Assembly (NCBI RefSeq): GCF_022662495.1
Contig: NZ_JAKPBU010000001.1
Location: 62,001 to 126,000 of the forward strand
DNA length: 64,000 bases
Reading direction: 5' to 3'
From: Lysobacter sp. M2-1
Lineage (GTDB): Bacteria; Pseudomonadota; Gammaproteobacteria; Xanthomonadales; Xanthomonadaceae
The position numbers and the translations under genes were made by a program. The notes beneath the pieces are model-generated. The model searched no databases, had not been told where the DNA came from, and was given only the letters and a program-made list of their open reading frames with translations. This document shows positions 18,711 to 26,875 of the stretch, in pieces; position 1 is the first letter of the stretch; each line of letters starts with the position of its first letter.

Positions 18711-19530
18711 TGACCGCAGTCCGTCGCCCGCACCGCCGGCCAGCTGGAGCGAGGCCTTCGCCGCGCTGCCGCTGGAAACGCCCGATGCCGGCGGCTGGCA
18801 ACGCATCGAGCGCGCGCGTCCGCGACCGAAACGGGCCCGCTGGCCGGCATGGACGGCGGCCATCGCCGCGGCGCTGGCGGTCATCGCACTGTTGCCCATG
18901 CAGCTGTCGCGGCAGGAGCGGTCTGTCGGTCCTCAGCAGGTTGCGCCATCGCCCAGGCACATGACATCGGTGGTGCGGAGCGAATCTGCAGACGCAACCG
19001 GCGACCAGGCGGCGATCCGCACAACTCCCGTCGAGTCGCGTGCCGCAACCGTTCCCGCGCAGCAGTCCGGAGCGACGAGTCCTGCACGCCGTGTGGACGC
19101 CGGCTCGCGCGCCAGCGAAACCACGACATCCGCAACCGGTACGGAGGCGGCGATCGCTAGCGCCCAGGACAGCGCGGAGACATCGACCAGCCAGCCGGCG
19201 GTCAGTGCCGGCAGCGCGACCCAGACGGCCGCCACGGACGAACTCGAGCGGCTGTATGCCGAATCGGCGCAATTGGAGGCGTTGCTGAGTCTGGCGCGCG
19301 ACGAACGCGTCTCGAGCGGCACCGCGGCGGCGCTGGCCAGCGACTTCGACGCACAGGTCGCGGGCATCGATGCGGAGTTGGTCCAGCCGGGGATCACCCG
19401 GGATCGACGCACGCAATTGTGGCGCGAGCGCGTCGACGCCCTGCGCCAGCTGACCGCCTTCGAATCCACCCAACGCCTGCTCGCCGCGCAAGGCGAACGC
19501 TACGACGCCAGGCTGGTCAGCATCGACTGA
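18703..19530 (+). CDS. Single-pass membrane protein, probable anti-sigma factor
   Basis: 275 aa. A cytoplasmic N-terminal part of about 45 residues is rich in Arg and Pro and contains WQRIERARPRPKRARW. One membrane helix follows (about 48-66: TAAIAAALAVIALLPM), then a Ser/Thr/Ala-rich periplasmic linker (70-170) and a helical C-terminal part with LERLYAESAQLEALLSL and TQLWRERVDALRQLTAFEST. I see no zinc-binding HxxxCxxC motif, so it is not a ZAS-type anti-sigma. The role is inferred from the 8-bp overlap with the sigma-factor gene and from topology. The gene is followed after 38 bp by a PDZ protein on the same strand. Confidence 0.75.
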   Translation: MPDDRSPSPAPPASWSEAFAALPLETPDAGGWQRIERARPRPKRARWPAWTAAIAAALAVIALLPMQLSRQERSVGPQQVAPSPRHMTSVVRSESADATGDQAAIRTTPVESRAATVPAQQSGATSPARRVDAGSRASETTTSATGTEAAIASAQDSAETSTSQPAVSAGSATQTAATDELERLYAESAQLEALLSLARDERVSSGTAAALASDFDAQVAGIDAELVQPGITRDRRTQLWRERVDALRQLTAFESTQRLLAAQGERYDARLVSID

Positions 19531-19568
19531 CCGGCCCCCACCACACAGCAGCCTCCGAGGAACATCTG

Positions 19569-20870
19569 ATGAAATCCCTTCGTTACCAGGCCCTCGCCCT
19601 TGCGGTGCTTGCCGGCCTCTCCCTTGCCGGCGTCGTCGTCGCGCAATCCGCCGCCCCGACACCCGCGCAGCAGAAGGAACTCGATGCCGCCCGCGCCGAA
19701 CTCGACCGCGCGGCGAAGCGCTACGGCGAACTGGCGCGCAAGTATCGCGGCCTCGACGGCAAGCCGATGAATATCGAACACCATCTGCTGCGCAGGCCGG
19801 TGCTGGGGGTGTTGCTGGCACCGGACGCGACCGCCGGCGTGCGCATCGCCGGCGTGACGCCCGAAAGCGCGGCTGCGGAAGCCGGGCTGAAGAGCGGCGA
19901 TCGGCTGTTGGCCATCGACGGCAGGCAGATCCTCGGCAGCGATGCCGAACTGCGCGTCGACAATGCACGCAGCTTGCTGCGCGACCTCGAGTCCGGAAAG
20001 CAGGTGAAGCTGGACTACCAGCGCGGCTCGGGCAAGGCCAGCGTGAGCGTCGCCCCGCGGCCTGGCAGCCGCATGCTGTTGCTCCCAGAGGGAGATGCCA
20101 GGGACCTGGCCATGGGGCAGTTCGACGTCGAGATCGATCACGAGGCGATTCGCAATGGCGTGGACGACGCCATGCGCATGGTGTCGATGCAGGGGCCGCA
20201 TCTCGACAAGGAGCTCTTGCGGCTGGGCCAATGCAAGGACAAGGACGGTGATTGCGACTTCCCAGTGCTGACCGAGGCCTTCCGCTGGAGCGGGCTGAAT
20301 CTGTCCTCGCTCGATCCGGAGCTGGGCCGTTACTTCGGCACCGACGATGGCGTGCTGGTGCTGAGCGCCGGCGACGAACTGCAAGGCCTGCGCGCCGGCG
20401 ACGTGGTGCAGAAGATCGATGGCAGGAAGGTGGAAACGCCGCGCGAGGCAATGGCCGCGCTGCGCGCCAGGCCCGCCGACAGCAGCGTGCGCGTGGATTA
20501 TCTGCGCGACCGCAAGCCGGGCACCGCGCAGGTCAAGGTGCCCAAGGTCACGCCGTTCCGCATCCCCATGCCACCTGCTCCTCCCGCGCCGCCCGCACCG
20601 CCCGCCGCTCCACCGTCACCCTCGACATCGGCCATACCGCCTGCGCCGCCCGCCGCACCGCCACCGCCCGACGCACCACGGGCCATGCAGCAGCGCCAGA
20701 TCGTGTTGCTCGACGATGAAGCCATGGCCGGGCGCGAGGTCGAAATGCGACGCATGGTCTTCGTCGATCGCGACGGTAAGACCACGGTGCTGGAAGGCGA
20801 CGATGCGCCACCGCCACCTCCAGCGCCCGCACCGCCTCCGCCACCGCCCGCGCCTCCAGTCCTGGACTGA
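19569..20870 (+). CDS. Periplasmic protein with two PDZ domains and proline-rich segments
   Basis: 433 aa. Signal peptide 1-25, then a helical stretch (30-65). PDZ1 is at about 75-160 (RPVLGVLLAP; AGVRIAGVTPESAAAEAGLKSGDRLLAIDG) and PDZ2 at about 250-325 (GVLVLS; LQGLRAGDVVQKIDGRKV). Two Pro/Ala tracts at about 335-372 and at the extreme C-terminus flank a charged segment. There is no protease domain. PDZ domains bind exposed C-termini, so it may act as a sensor or adaptor for the sigma/anti-sigma pair encoded immediately upstream. ATG at 19569 has GAGGAACATC before it; longer versions of the frame lack a signal peptide. Confidence 0.85.
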   Translation: MKSLRYQALALAVLAGLSLAGVVVAQSAAPTPAQQKELDAARAELDRAAKRYGELARKYRGLDGKPMNIEHHLLRRPVLGVLLAPDATAGVRIAGVTPESAAAEAGLKSGDRLLAIDGRQILGSDAELRVDNARSLLRDLESGKQVKLDYQRGSGKASVSVAPRPGSRMLLLPEGDARDLAMGQFDVEIDHEAIRNGVDDAMRMVSMQGPHLDKELLRLGQCKDKDGDCDFPVLTEAFRWSGLNLSSLDPELGRYFGTDDGVLVLSAGDELQGLRAGDVVQKIDGRKVETPREAMAALRARPADSSVRVDYLRDRKPGTAQVKVPKVTPFRIPMPPAPPAPPAPPAAPPSPSTSAIPPAPPAAPPPPDAPRAMQQRQIVLLDDEAMAGREVEMRRMVFVDRDGKTTVLEGDDAPPPPPAPAPPPPPPAPPVLD

Positions 20871-20906
20871 AGCTGGCGAATACGCTGCGGTGGACGTCGT
20901 GGGCAG

Positions 20907-21872
20907 TCACTCTCCTGCGAATTCTCCGGCGCGCAACGTCTCCGCCTGGCGTCTGACCCAGGCGGTGACCTCGGTGTCGGGCACCAGGCCCCGGCCGTCG
21001 GCGACGTACTCCAATCCCTGCAGCACCTCGGCATACGGGCCGAAACCCTGTACGCGGAAGGGAATCACGATCGCGCGCCCGCCTTCGCTGGCCGCACGTT
21101 GCACGTAGCTGCGGATCCGGGCGGTGGCCGCCGCGCGCTTGTCAGGCCAGTCCTCGCGCAAGGTCATGACCTGGAGGCGCCGGAACGGCAGCGCTTCGCG
21201 CACCGCATTGGCGCGCGCGTCGATCCGCGCCAGCCAGCGCTCGTTCTCGGCATCGTCCTCCGGGCCATGCGCCAGCACCAGCACGTCCTCCTGCCCGGGA
21301 TCGCGGCTGAGCGCGCGGGCACGCTCCACCAGCACGGCGCCCATCTCGGGCGCGTCGGCCAGGCCATCCCTGCTGACAGCGAAACTGGCGTCGCTGTCCA
21401 GCCGCCACAACGCCATGCTGTGTCCGCCGTGCTGCGCATGCGCCGCATCGTCCGCTTGCGGCTTCGGCGGTGCGCCGGGCTCCAGGCCCAAGATCTGCCG
21501 GGTGCGCTGGTACCAGCTCTCGCCGCTGATGAACAACCGCACCACGCCGATCCGCTTCACGCCCTGCCGCTCCAGCGCATCGACTCCCGCCTGCAGACTC
21601 GCCGCATCCGCCATACCGAAGGCGATCCACATCGGAAACTCGGCCTGCAGCGGAGCCAGGGCCTGGGTGACTTCGCTGTTCCAGGTGTCGCCGCCCCCAT
21701 GCGCCATCACCAGCACACCGTATTCGTCTGTCTCAGCTGTGGCCGGTAGGACGGCCGCATCGGTCGCACGGGGAGCGGACGCACAGGCGCCTAGCATCGC
21801 CGCACCAGCCAGTGCGAGCAGGGCGCCGCGCATGCGCGATGCGCTCGCAGGTCGTCGCCTATCTGAAGTCAT
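20907..21872 (-). CDS. CbiX-like (sirohydrochlorin/ferrochelatase-fold) lipoprotein of the heme operon
   Basis: 321 aa. The lipobox LGAC with Cys30 predicts a lipid-anchored exported protein. The body resembles the CbiX/CbiK class II chelatase fold in two halves: VLVMAHGGGD with His58 opens the first and VLVLAHGPEDD with His202 opens the second, the place of metal/tetrapyrrole-binding histidines in the family. Between the halves lies a histidine cluster, AHAQHGGH (145-151). Known relatives insert Co, Fe or Ni into tetrapyrroles in the cytoplasm. Here the protein is exported and lies 81 bp downstream of a TonB heme receptor preceded by hemP, so I infer a role in heme handling, for instance iron removal. 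ATG at 21872 has GGAGAACCTC upstream. Confidence 0.82.
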   Translation of the reverse strand: MTSDRRRPASASRMRGALLALAGAAMLGACASAPRATDAAVLPATAETDEYGVLVMAHGGGDTWNSEVTQALAPLQAEFPMWIAFGMADAASLQAGVDALERQGVKRIGVVRLFISGESWYQRTRQILGLEPGAPPKPQADDAAHAQHGGHSMALWRLDSDASFAVSRDGLADAPEMGAVLVERARALSRDPGQEDVLVLAHGPEDDAENERWLARIDARANAVREALPFRRLQVMTLREDWPDKRAAATARIRSYVQRAASEGGRAIVIPFRVQGFGPYAEVLQGLEYVADGRGLVPDTEVTAWVRRQAETLRAGEFAGE

Positions 21873-21953
21873 GAGGTTCTCCTGCCCGGATGACAGCCGG
21901 GGTTGGTGGATGGGCGGTGGGTACGGGATCGATGCCAGGCTGATCATTTGTCG

Positions 21954-24226
21954 TCACCACTCCACCGCGACGCTGAGCGCGAGATTGCGTCCCGCTGCGG
22001 TGTAGCGATCCAGCTGGACGCTGTCCGCAGCCACCAGCGGCACGTCGCCGGCATAGAAGTATTTGCGGTCGCCAAGATTGAACAGGCCGGCATCCAGGCG
22101 CACACCGGGCGCAAAGCGCCAATGCGCATACAGGTCGAGCACGACGTAACCCGGGCTTTCGAACGCGCGCACCGGTTCCGCACCCGGTTGCGGATCGGAC
22201 GCCGACGGCAGGCGATCGCGGCGACCCACGAACCGCGCTGCCAGCTCCGCACCCCAGGCTTCGCGCTGGAAGGCGATGCCCAGCGAGGCGGTCGGCGGCT
22301 CGACTCCATCCAGCGGCACGTCCTCGGTCTCGTTGTCGCCACGCGACCAGGCCGCCGCGCCACGCAGCGACCAACCCTGCAGCGCGCCCGACAGCGCACC
22401 CAGATCGAGACCGGCCCTGGCCTCCGCGCCGTAGATCGTCGCTTCGGCGACGTTGCGCGACTGGAACACGAGCAGCTGGCGTACCGGATCGAAGCCGACC
22501 ACGGCCATCGACTCGATGAAGTCGTCGTAACGGTTGTAGTACCCGGTCAGTTCGGCGAAGAGGACGCGGCTACCGTAGCGCAGCCCCGCTTCCAAGCCGT
22601 CGCTGGTTTCCGGACGCAGGTCGGGGTTGGCGATCGCCGTGTAGCCGAACTGCACATTAGTGAAGCCGATGTTGACATCGTTGTACGGCGGTGCGCGGAA
22701 ACCGCGCGCATAGCCGCCGAACAGCGACCAGCCGGGCGCGAAGCGCCAGACCGCGCCGAGCTTGGGCGACACGCTGGTCTGGCTGATTTCCGCGACCGCG
22801 ACACCGGGATTGTCCTCGGCGAGATCGCGTCGACCTCGGGCTGCAGCTGGTAGTGATCGATGCGCAGCGCCGGGATCAGGCGGAACGCGCCGCCTGCGAA
22901 CCCGACTTCGTCCTGCAGGTACAGCGCCGCATTGCTGGTTTCGCTGATCGGGAAATCGCGCACCGGAAACGCGTCCGGCAGCATCACCGGCGTGGTCGCG
23001 CCGGTGTCGAGGAAGGTGCGCAGGCCATCGCGCTTCTGCCGTATGCGCGTGCGCGACAGATCGATGCCATAGGCCAGGTCGTGACGCACGGCGCCTTCGA
23101 AGGCCTTGCGGAAATTCGCCTGCAGCCCGTACACGCGCTGATCGAAATTGAAGCGGCGGTCGCGCCGGTCGCGCAGCGCCGGCGAGAACAGCGATGCGGG
23201 CACCTCGCGCACTTCGCTGGTGTCCTGGGTGGTCTCGCTGTCCTGGCGATAGACCTGCCAGTCCAGGCTGTCGGCGAAGCCGGCGTCGACCATGTCCATT
23301 TCGTGCACCACGGCTACGCGGGCGCGCGTCTGGTGGTCGTCTGCGGTCACCGACAGGTTGTTCACGCCGGTCATCGGCTGCAACCCGCGCAGGGTCAGCA
23401 GGTCGGTATCGGCGCCGTCCTCGTTGCCTTCGACGACCAGCTTGAAGCGCTGGCCTTGGTCCGGTGCGTACACCAGCTTCGACAGCAGGCTGCGCCCGTC
23501 GCGCTGCTGCGGATTGGGTCGGGTGCGCGCGGCGCCGCTGCTCCCGACTTCGCCCTGGTTCTCGGTCTCGGTGCCCTGGCGATGGCCCACCGCCACCAGA
23601 CCGGACCAGCGTTCGCCACCGAGGGCCGCGGTGGCGCCGCCGAACAGGCCGTTCCAGTCGCTCTCGAAGCCGAGCTTGAAGTCGAAGTAGGCGTCCTTGC
23701 CGTCCTTCAGATAGTCCGAAGGGTCCTTGGTCAGAAACGAGACCACGCCGCCGAGCGCGTCCGAGCCGTACAGCGAGCTGGTCGGACCGCGCACCACCTC
23801 GACCCGCTTCAATGTGTCGAGGTCGACGAAGTTGCGGCTGGCATTCGAGAAGCTGCCGATGGCGAAGGCATCGGGCACGGCGATGCCATCGGTCTGGATG
23901 CGTACCCGGTTTCCGCCCAGGCCGCGAATGCGGATGTCGCCGATGCCGAAGCGGCCGATGCTGCTGCCCACACTGATGCCCGGTTCGTGGCGGAACAGAT
24001 CCTTGAGATCGCGCACGAGCAGCTCGTCCATGCGCTCCCGACTGAAGATGTCGACGGTATTGGGCACGTCGGCGAGCGCCCGCTCGGTCCGCGTGGCGGT
24101 GACCGTGATGCGGTCGAATTCGGTGGCCGTGGAATCGGACGGATCCGGATCCGGCGATCCTGCATGCACGGGCAGCAGCCCGGTCAATGCCAGCGACAGG
24201 GCGGCACAGAGCAGTGTGGGACGCAT
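21954..24226 (-). pseudogene. TonB-dependent heme/hemoglobin receptor, frameshifted
   Basis: Outer-membrane receptor for heme. Signal peptide 1-22, plug domain from about 38 (ITVTATRTERALADVPNTV, a TonB-box-like region, then RVEVVRGPTSSLYGSDALGG and FLTKDPSDYL, wording typical of the hemoglobin receptor family), then the beta-barrel. The N-terminal frame runs to about residue 468 (QPEVDAIS); the downstream barrel continues in another frame from AEDNPG onward. The break is near 22820, where one missing base would restore a receptor of about 757 aa ending LSVAVEW, with its terminal aromatic residue. Either a real inactivation or a sequencing error. It lies between hemP and the CbiX-like lipoprotein gene on one strand, under the Fur box at 24561. 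Confidence 0.9.
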
Positions 24227-24333
24227 GGAAGACTCGACGAAAGAAGAAGGCTTTCGGCGGGCTGGCTTCCGGTGCGACCGGGACGGCTGGCAGCCGGGAG
24301 AGAGGGTGCGGTCCGACTATTGGCCGGGCCGGA

Positions 24334-24531
24334 TTACTTGGTGAGGATCAGCTTGTCGTTGCGGGTATGACGCAGCCGGTAGCACTCGCCGCCATGACGG
24401 ATGAGCAGTTCGCGCTGGCCTTGCAGGAGCCGGGTACTGTCGACTTCGGCAACGCGGGCATCCGCTGATCCGACGCTCGACCGGACGGCCACGCGATCGT
24501 CGGAGAATGAATTGGACGGGACATGCAGCAT
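24334..24531 (-). CDS. hemP: Hemin uptake protein HemP/HmuP
   Basis: 65 aa. The C-terminal half carries the family signature: RELLIRHGGECYRLR followed by DKLILTK at the very end. HemP proteins are small cytoplasmic factors encoded at the head of heme-uptake operons; in some proteobacteria they are needed for transcription of the receptor gene. ATG at 24531 has GGAG nine bases upstream. A TTG ten codons earlier would lie inside the Fur-box promoter and was rejected. The receptor gene begins 107 bp downstream. Confidence 0.9.
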   Translation of the reverse strand: MLHVPSNSFSDDRVAVRSSVGSADARVAEVDSTRLLQGQRELLIRHGGECYRLRHTRNDKLILTK

Positions 24532-24560
24532 CGCGGCGGGCTCCGGTGTCGACTGGATCA

Positions 24561-24589
24561 AATGATATTGATTCTCATTTGAAAGTCAA
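24561..24589 (-). promoter_or_regulatory. Fur box overlapping the hemP promoter
   Basis: AATGATATTGATTCTCATT (24561-24579) is a 19-bp Fur-box-like inverted repeat. On the minus strand TTGACT (24589-24584), a 16-nt spacer and TATCAT (24567-24562) form a sigma-70 promoter in which the Fur site covers the spacer and the -10 box, so Fe-Fur would block RNA polymerase. The leader would be about 25 nt. Confidence 0.88.
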
Positions 24590-24629
24590 TCGCATCTAGC
24601 CATCGGCGCAGGCCATGCCGCCGTCTCCC

Positions 24630-24635
24630 TATAAT
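24630..24635 (+). promoter_or_regulatory. -10 box for the Mn riboswitch transcript
   Basis: Perfect TATAAT a few bases before the riboswitch. No good -35 hexamer is seen at 17-nt distance. Confidence 0.5.
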
Positions 24636-24639
24636 GTCC

Positions 24640-24790
24640 GCCACCCCTCCTCCGGGGAGTAGCCCGAAGCGGATTCGCCGAATCCACCGGTGGCGCGTCA
24701 ACACACTTGGCCGGCAGGCCATGGCGCGCGAACGGCCGCACAGCGGCCGTGGGCAAGACCGAAGGCAGGCACTGCGCAACCCGGGCCGGG
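24640..24790 (+). promoter_or_regulatory. yybP-ykoY manganese riboswitch
   Basis: The 200-bp leader of the TMEM165-like gene contains the conserved pieces of this class in order: CTCCGGGGAGTAGC (around 24650-24663), GTCAACACAC (24697-24706), GGCCATGGC (24718-24726) and GGGCAAGACC (24751-24760). These riboswitches sense Mn2+ and switch on exporters (MntP, UPF0016). The outer limits are approximate. The Met-starting frame that crosses it is not coding. Confidence 0.92.
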
Positions 24791-24843
24791 CGACGCAGCG
24801 CCTTGCTTTCGCGTCCACCGCTCGTCCGGCCCCGGAATCCCCA

Positions 24844-25437
24844 ATGCTCGACCTGTTGGCAGGACGCGACTTCCCCTTGGCCGCGGCCCTGGTGTCGGCC
24901 GGCGCCGTCGCGCTGGCGGAGATCGGCGACAAGACCCAGCTGCTCGCGCTGCTGCTGGCTGCCCGCTTCCGTCGCCCGTGGCCCATCATCGCCGGCATCC
25001 TGGTCGCCACCCTGCTCAACCATGCGCTGGCCGGATGGCTCGGCGCGCTGGTCGCGGATTGGCTGACACCGGGCGTGCTGCGCTGGATCGTCGCGGGCAG
25101 CTTCGCGGCCATCGCGCTATGGACGCTGATGCCCGACCGGATCGACGAGCAGCAGCCATTGCCCGCACGCGGCGCCTTCATCGCCACCACATTGGCCTTC
25201 TTCGTGGCCGAGATCGGCGACAAGACCCAGGTCGCGACGGTGTTGCTGGCCGCGAAATACAGCCCGCTGTGGGAGGTGGTCGTCGGCACCACCGCAGGAA
25301 TGCTGTTGGCGAATGTACCGGTGGTCCTGCTGGGCAGCCGTTTCGCGGATCGCCTGCCGCTGAGCACTGCGAGAGTGGTGGCGGCTGTGGTGTTTGCGGC
25401 CCTGGCAGTCTGGGTGGCACTGCGTGGGGTGGGATGA
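24844..25437 (+). CDS. TMEM165/GDT1 (UPF0016) family Mn2+ exporter
   Basis: 197 aa inner-membrane cation transporter. Two homologous halves each carry the signature E-x-G-D-K-T: AEIGDKTQLLALLLAARF near 21-38 and AEIGDKTQVATVLLAAKYS near 121-139. Six membrane helices are expected. Bacterial members export Mn2+, and the manganese riboswitch directly upstream supports that substrate. The ATG at 24844 begins MLDLLAGRDF; a more distant Met lies inside the riboswitch. Monocistronic by appearance. Confidence 0.92.
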   Translation: MLDLLAGRDFPLAAALVSAGAVALAEIGDKTQLLALLLAARFRRPWPIIAGILVATLLNHALAGWLGALVADWLTPGVLRWIVAGSFAAIALWTLMPDRIDEQQPLPARGAFIATTLAFFVAEIGDKTQVATVLLAAKYSPLWEVVVGTTAGMLLANVPVVLLGSRFADRLPLSTARVVAAVVFAALAVWVALRGVG

Positions 25438-25538
25438 GCCACGCGCGGGTGTCGAGTCAGTGAGGACGTTGCCGGCGATCGTGCGCCACCGGCGCGGACA
25501 GGCCCTACACTGCGCCCGGACCCGATCAGGGATAGCCG

Positions 25539-26678
25539 ATGCGGTGGTTGTCGATGCAATGGCTGCGCGAACTCTATGCGCGTGCGCTCGCACGCCCGGA
25601 CGAGTTGATGCTGCAGGTCGGCGCGGATGGGGAGCTGCTGGTGGCGCGCGTGCGCGCGCTGCTGTCCGCCCTGATCCTGCTGCTGCCACTGGTACACGGC
25701 CTGAGCGGCGGCAAGACCAGCGAGATGCTGATCGGTCTCGGCGCAGCGGTAGTCGTGAACATCGCGGCCCAGATCTGGCTGGCGCTGGCACGGCGACGGC
25801 GCATGTACCGCTGGTTGCCGTACGCCACTGGCACCTACGATGTGACCGTCACCACCGGGGTGCTGGTGTTGCTGGCCTTCGGCGACCGCGCCGCGGGGCT
25901 CAACAGCATGGTCGTGTGGGGCTTCTACCTGCTCGCGATCGCGATGACCGCGCTGCGCAACGACGGGCGCCTGACCGTCTACGTGGGCGGGCTAGCCATC
26001 GCCCAGTTCGGCCTGCTGGCCCTGGTCGTGCTGCAGGGCGCGCAATCGCCCGAACAGCTGATGTCGATCGATTACGGAACCGCATCCGCTTCCAACGTAC
26101 TGCAGCGCCTGATCCTGCTGCTGCTGATGACCCTGCTGACCGGCGCCGTCGTGTTCCGGATGCAGCGATTGATCGAGCTCTCCGGCAACGATGGCCTCAC
26201 CGGGCTCCCCAACCGCTCGTGGTTGCTGCAGCGCATGCCCGGCCTGTACGAATCGCTGCGCAGGGACGGCGGATCGTTAACCCTGGCGCTGCTGGACATC
26301 GACAACTTCCGCCGCGTCAACGACGCCGCCGGGCATCTCGATGGCGATCGCGCCATTCGCCACGTCGCCGCGCTGCTGCGCGGCATGCTGCAGGAAGACG
26401 AGCACGTGGTGCGCCTGGGTGGCCAGGAATTCGTGCTGGTCCTGCGCTGCCCGATCGGCAGTGCCTGGGAACGCGTGGAGCGAACCAGGCGCGAACTGGC
26501 GACCAAACCGTTCGCAGTGGAACGCGGCAACGACAGCTTTACCCTGACCTACAGCGGCGGTCTGGCCAGCTGGCCGCAGGACGGCAGCGACACGGCAGCG
26601 CTGCTCGGTACCGCCGACCGGCGCCTGCAGGGGGCCAAACATGCCGGCCGCAACCGGGTGCTGGCGCGCGATCTCTGA
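25539..26678 (+). CDS. Membrane GGDEF-domain protein with degenerate active site (GGQEF)
   Basis: 379 aa. Five or six membrane helices span about residues 38-205 (MASE-like sensor of unknown ligand), followed by a GGDEF domain with NDGLTGLPNR (217-226), LLDIDNFRRVND (251-262) and VRLGGQEFVLVL (291-302). The third position of the signature is Gln296 instead of Asp/Glu, the residue that coordinates the catalytic metal, so diguanylate cyclase activity is doubtful. No RxxD inhibitory site is apparent. It may bind GTP or act as a receptor. ATG at 25539 is preceded by AGGGATAGCC. Confidence 0.88.
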   Translation: MRWLSMQWLRELYARALARPDELMLQVGADGELLVARVRALLSALILLLPLVHGLSGGKTSEMLIGLGAAVVVNIAAQIWLALARRRRMYRWLPYATGTYDVTVTTGVLVLLAFGDRAAGLNSMVVWGFYLLAIAMTALRNDGRLTVYVGGLAIAQFGLLALVVLQGAQSPEQLMSIDYGTASASNVLQRLILLLLMTLLTGAVVFRMQRLIELSGNDGLTGLPNRSWLLQRMPGLYESLRRDGGSLTLALLDIDNFRRVNDAAGHLDGDRAIRHVAALLRGMLQEDEHVVRLGGQEFVLVLRCPIGSAWERVERTRRELATKPFAVERGNDSFTLTYSGGLASWPQDGSDTAALLGTADRRLQGAKHAGRNRVLARDL

Positions 26679-26875
26679 TCGTGCGCGCGGACTGGGCCGC
26701 GACGGTCGCGCCCGCTTCCGGCTGAAGGTCAAGAGCAGGCGCGGCGCCCGCTCCCCACACACGTCTGCAGCCCCAGCCGCGCAGCGGAGGCGGAAAGCGC
26801 GTCGCGCGCGGTTGCCCGCCTTGGACGGGTGCCCTACCCTGCGCCGGACTACGACGAACCGGCAGGCGGGGATCG

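Noticed and set aside
24634-24843. N-terminal extension of the TMEM165-like protein from the Met at 24634
   Set aside because: Those codons are the riboswitch RNA; the protein family starts at the ATG at 24844.
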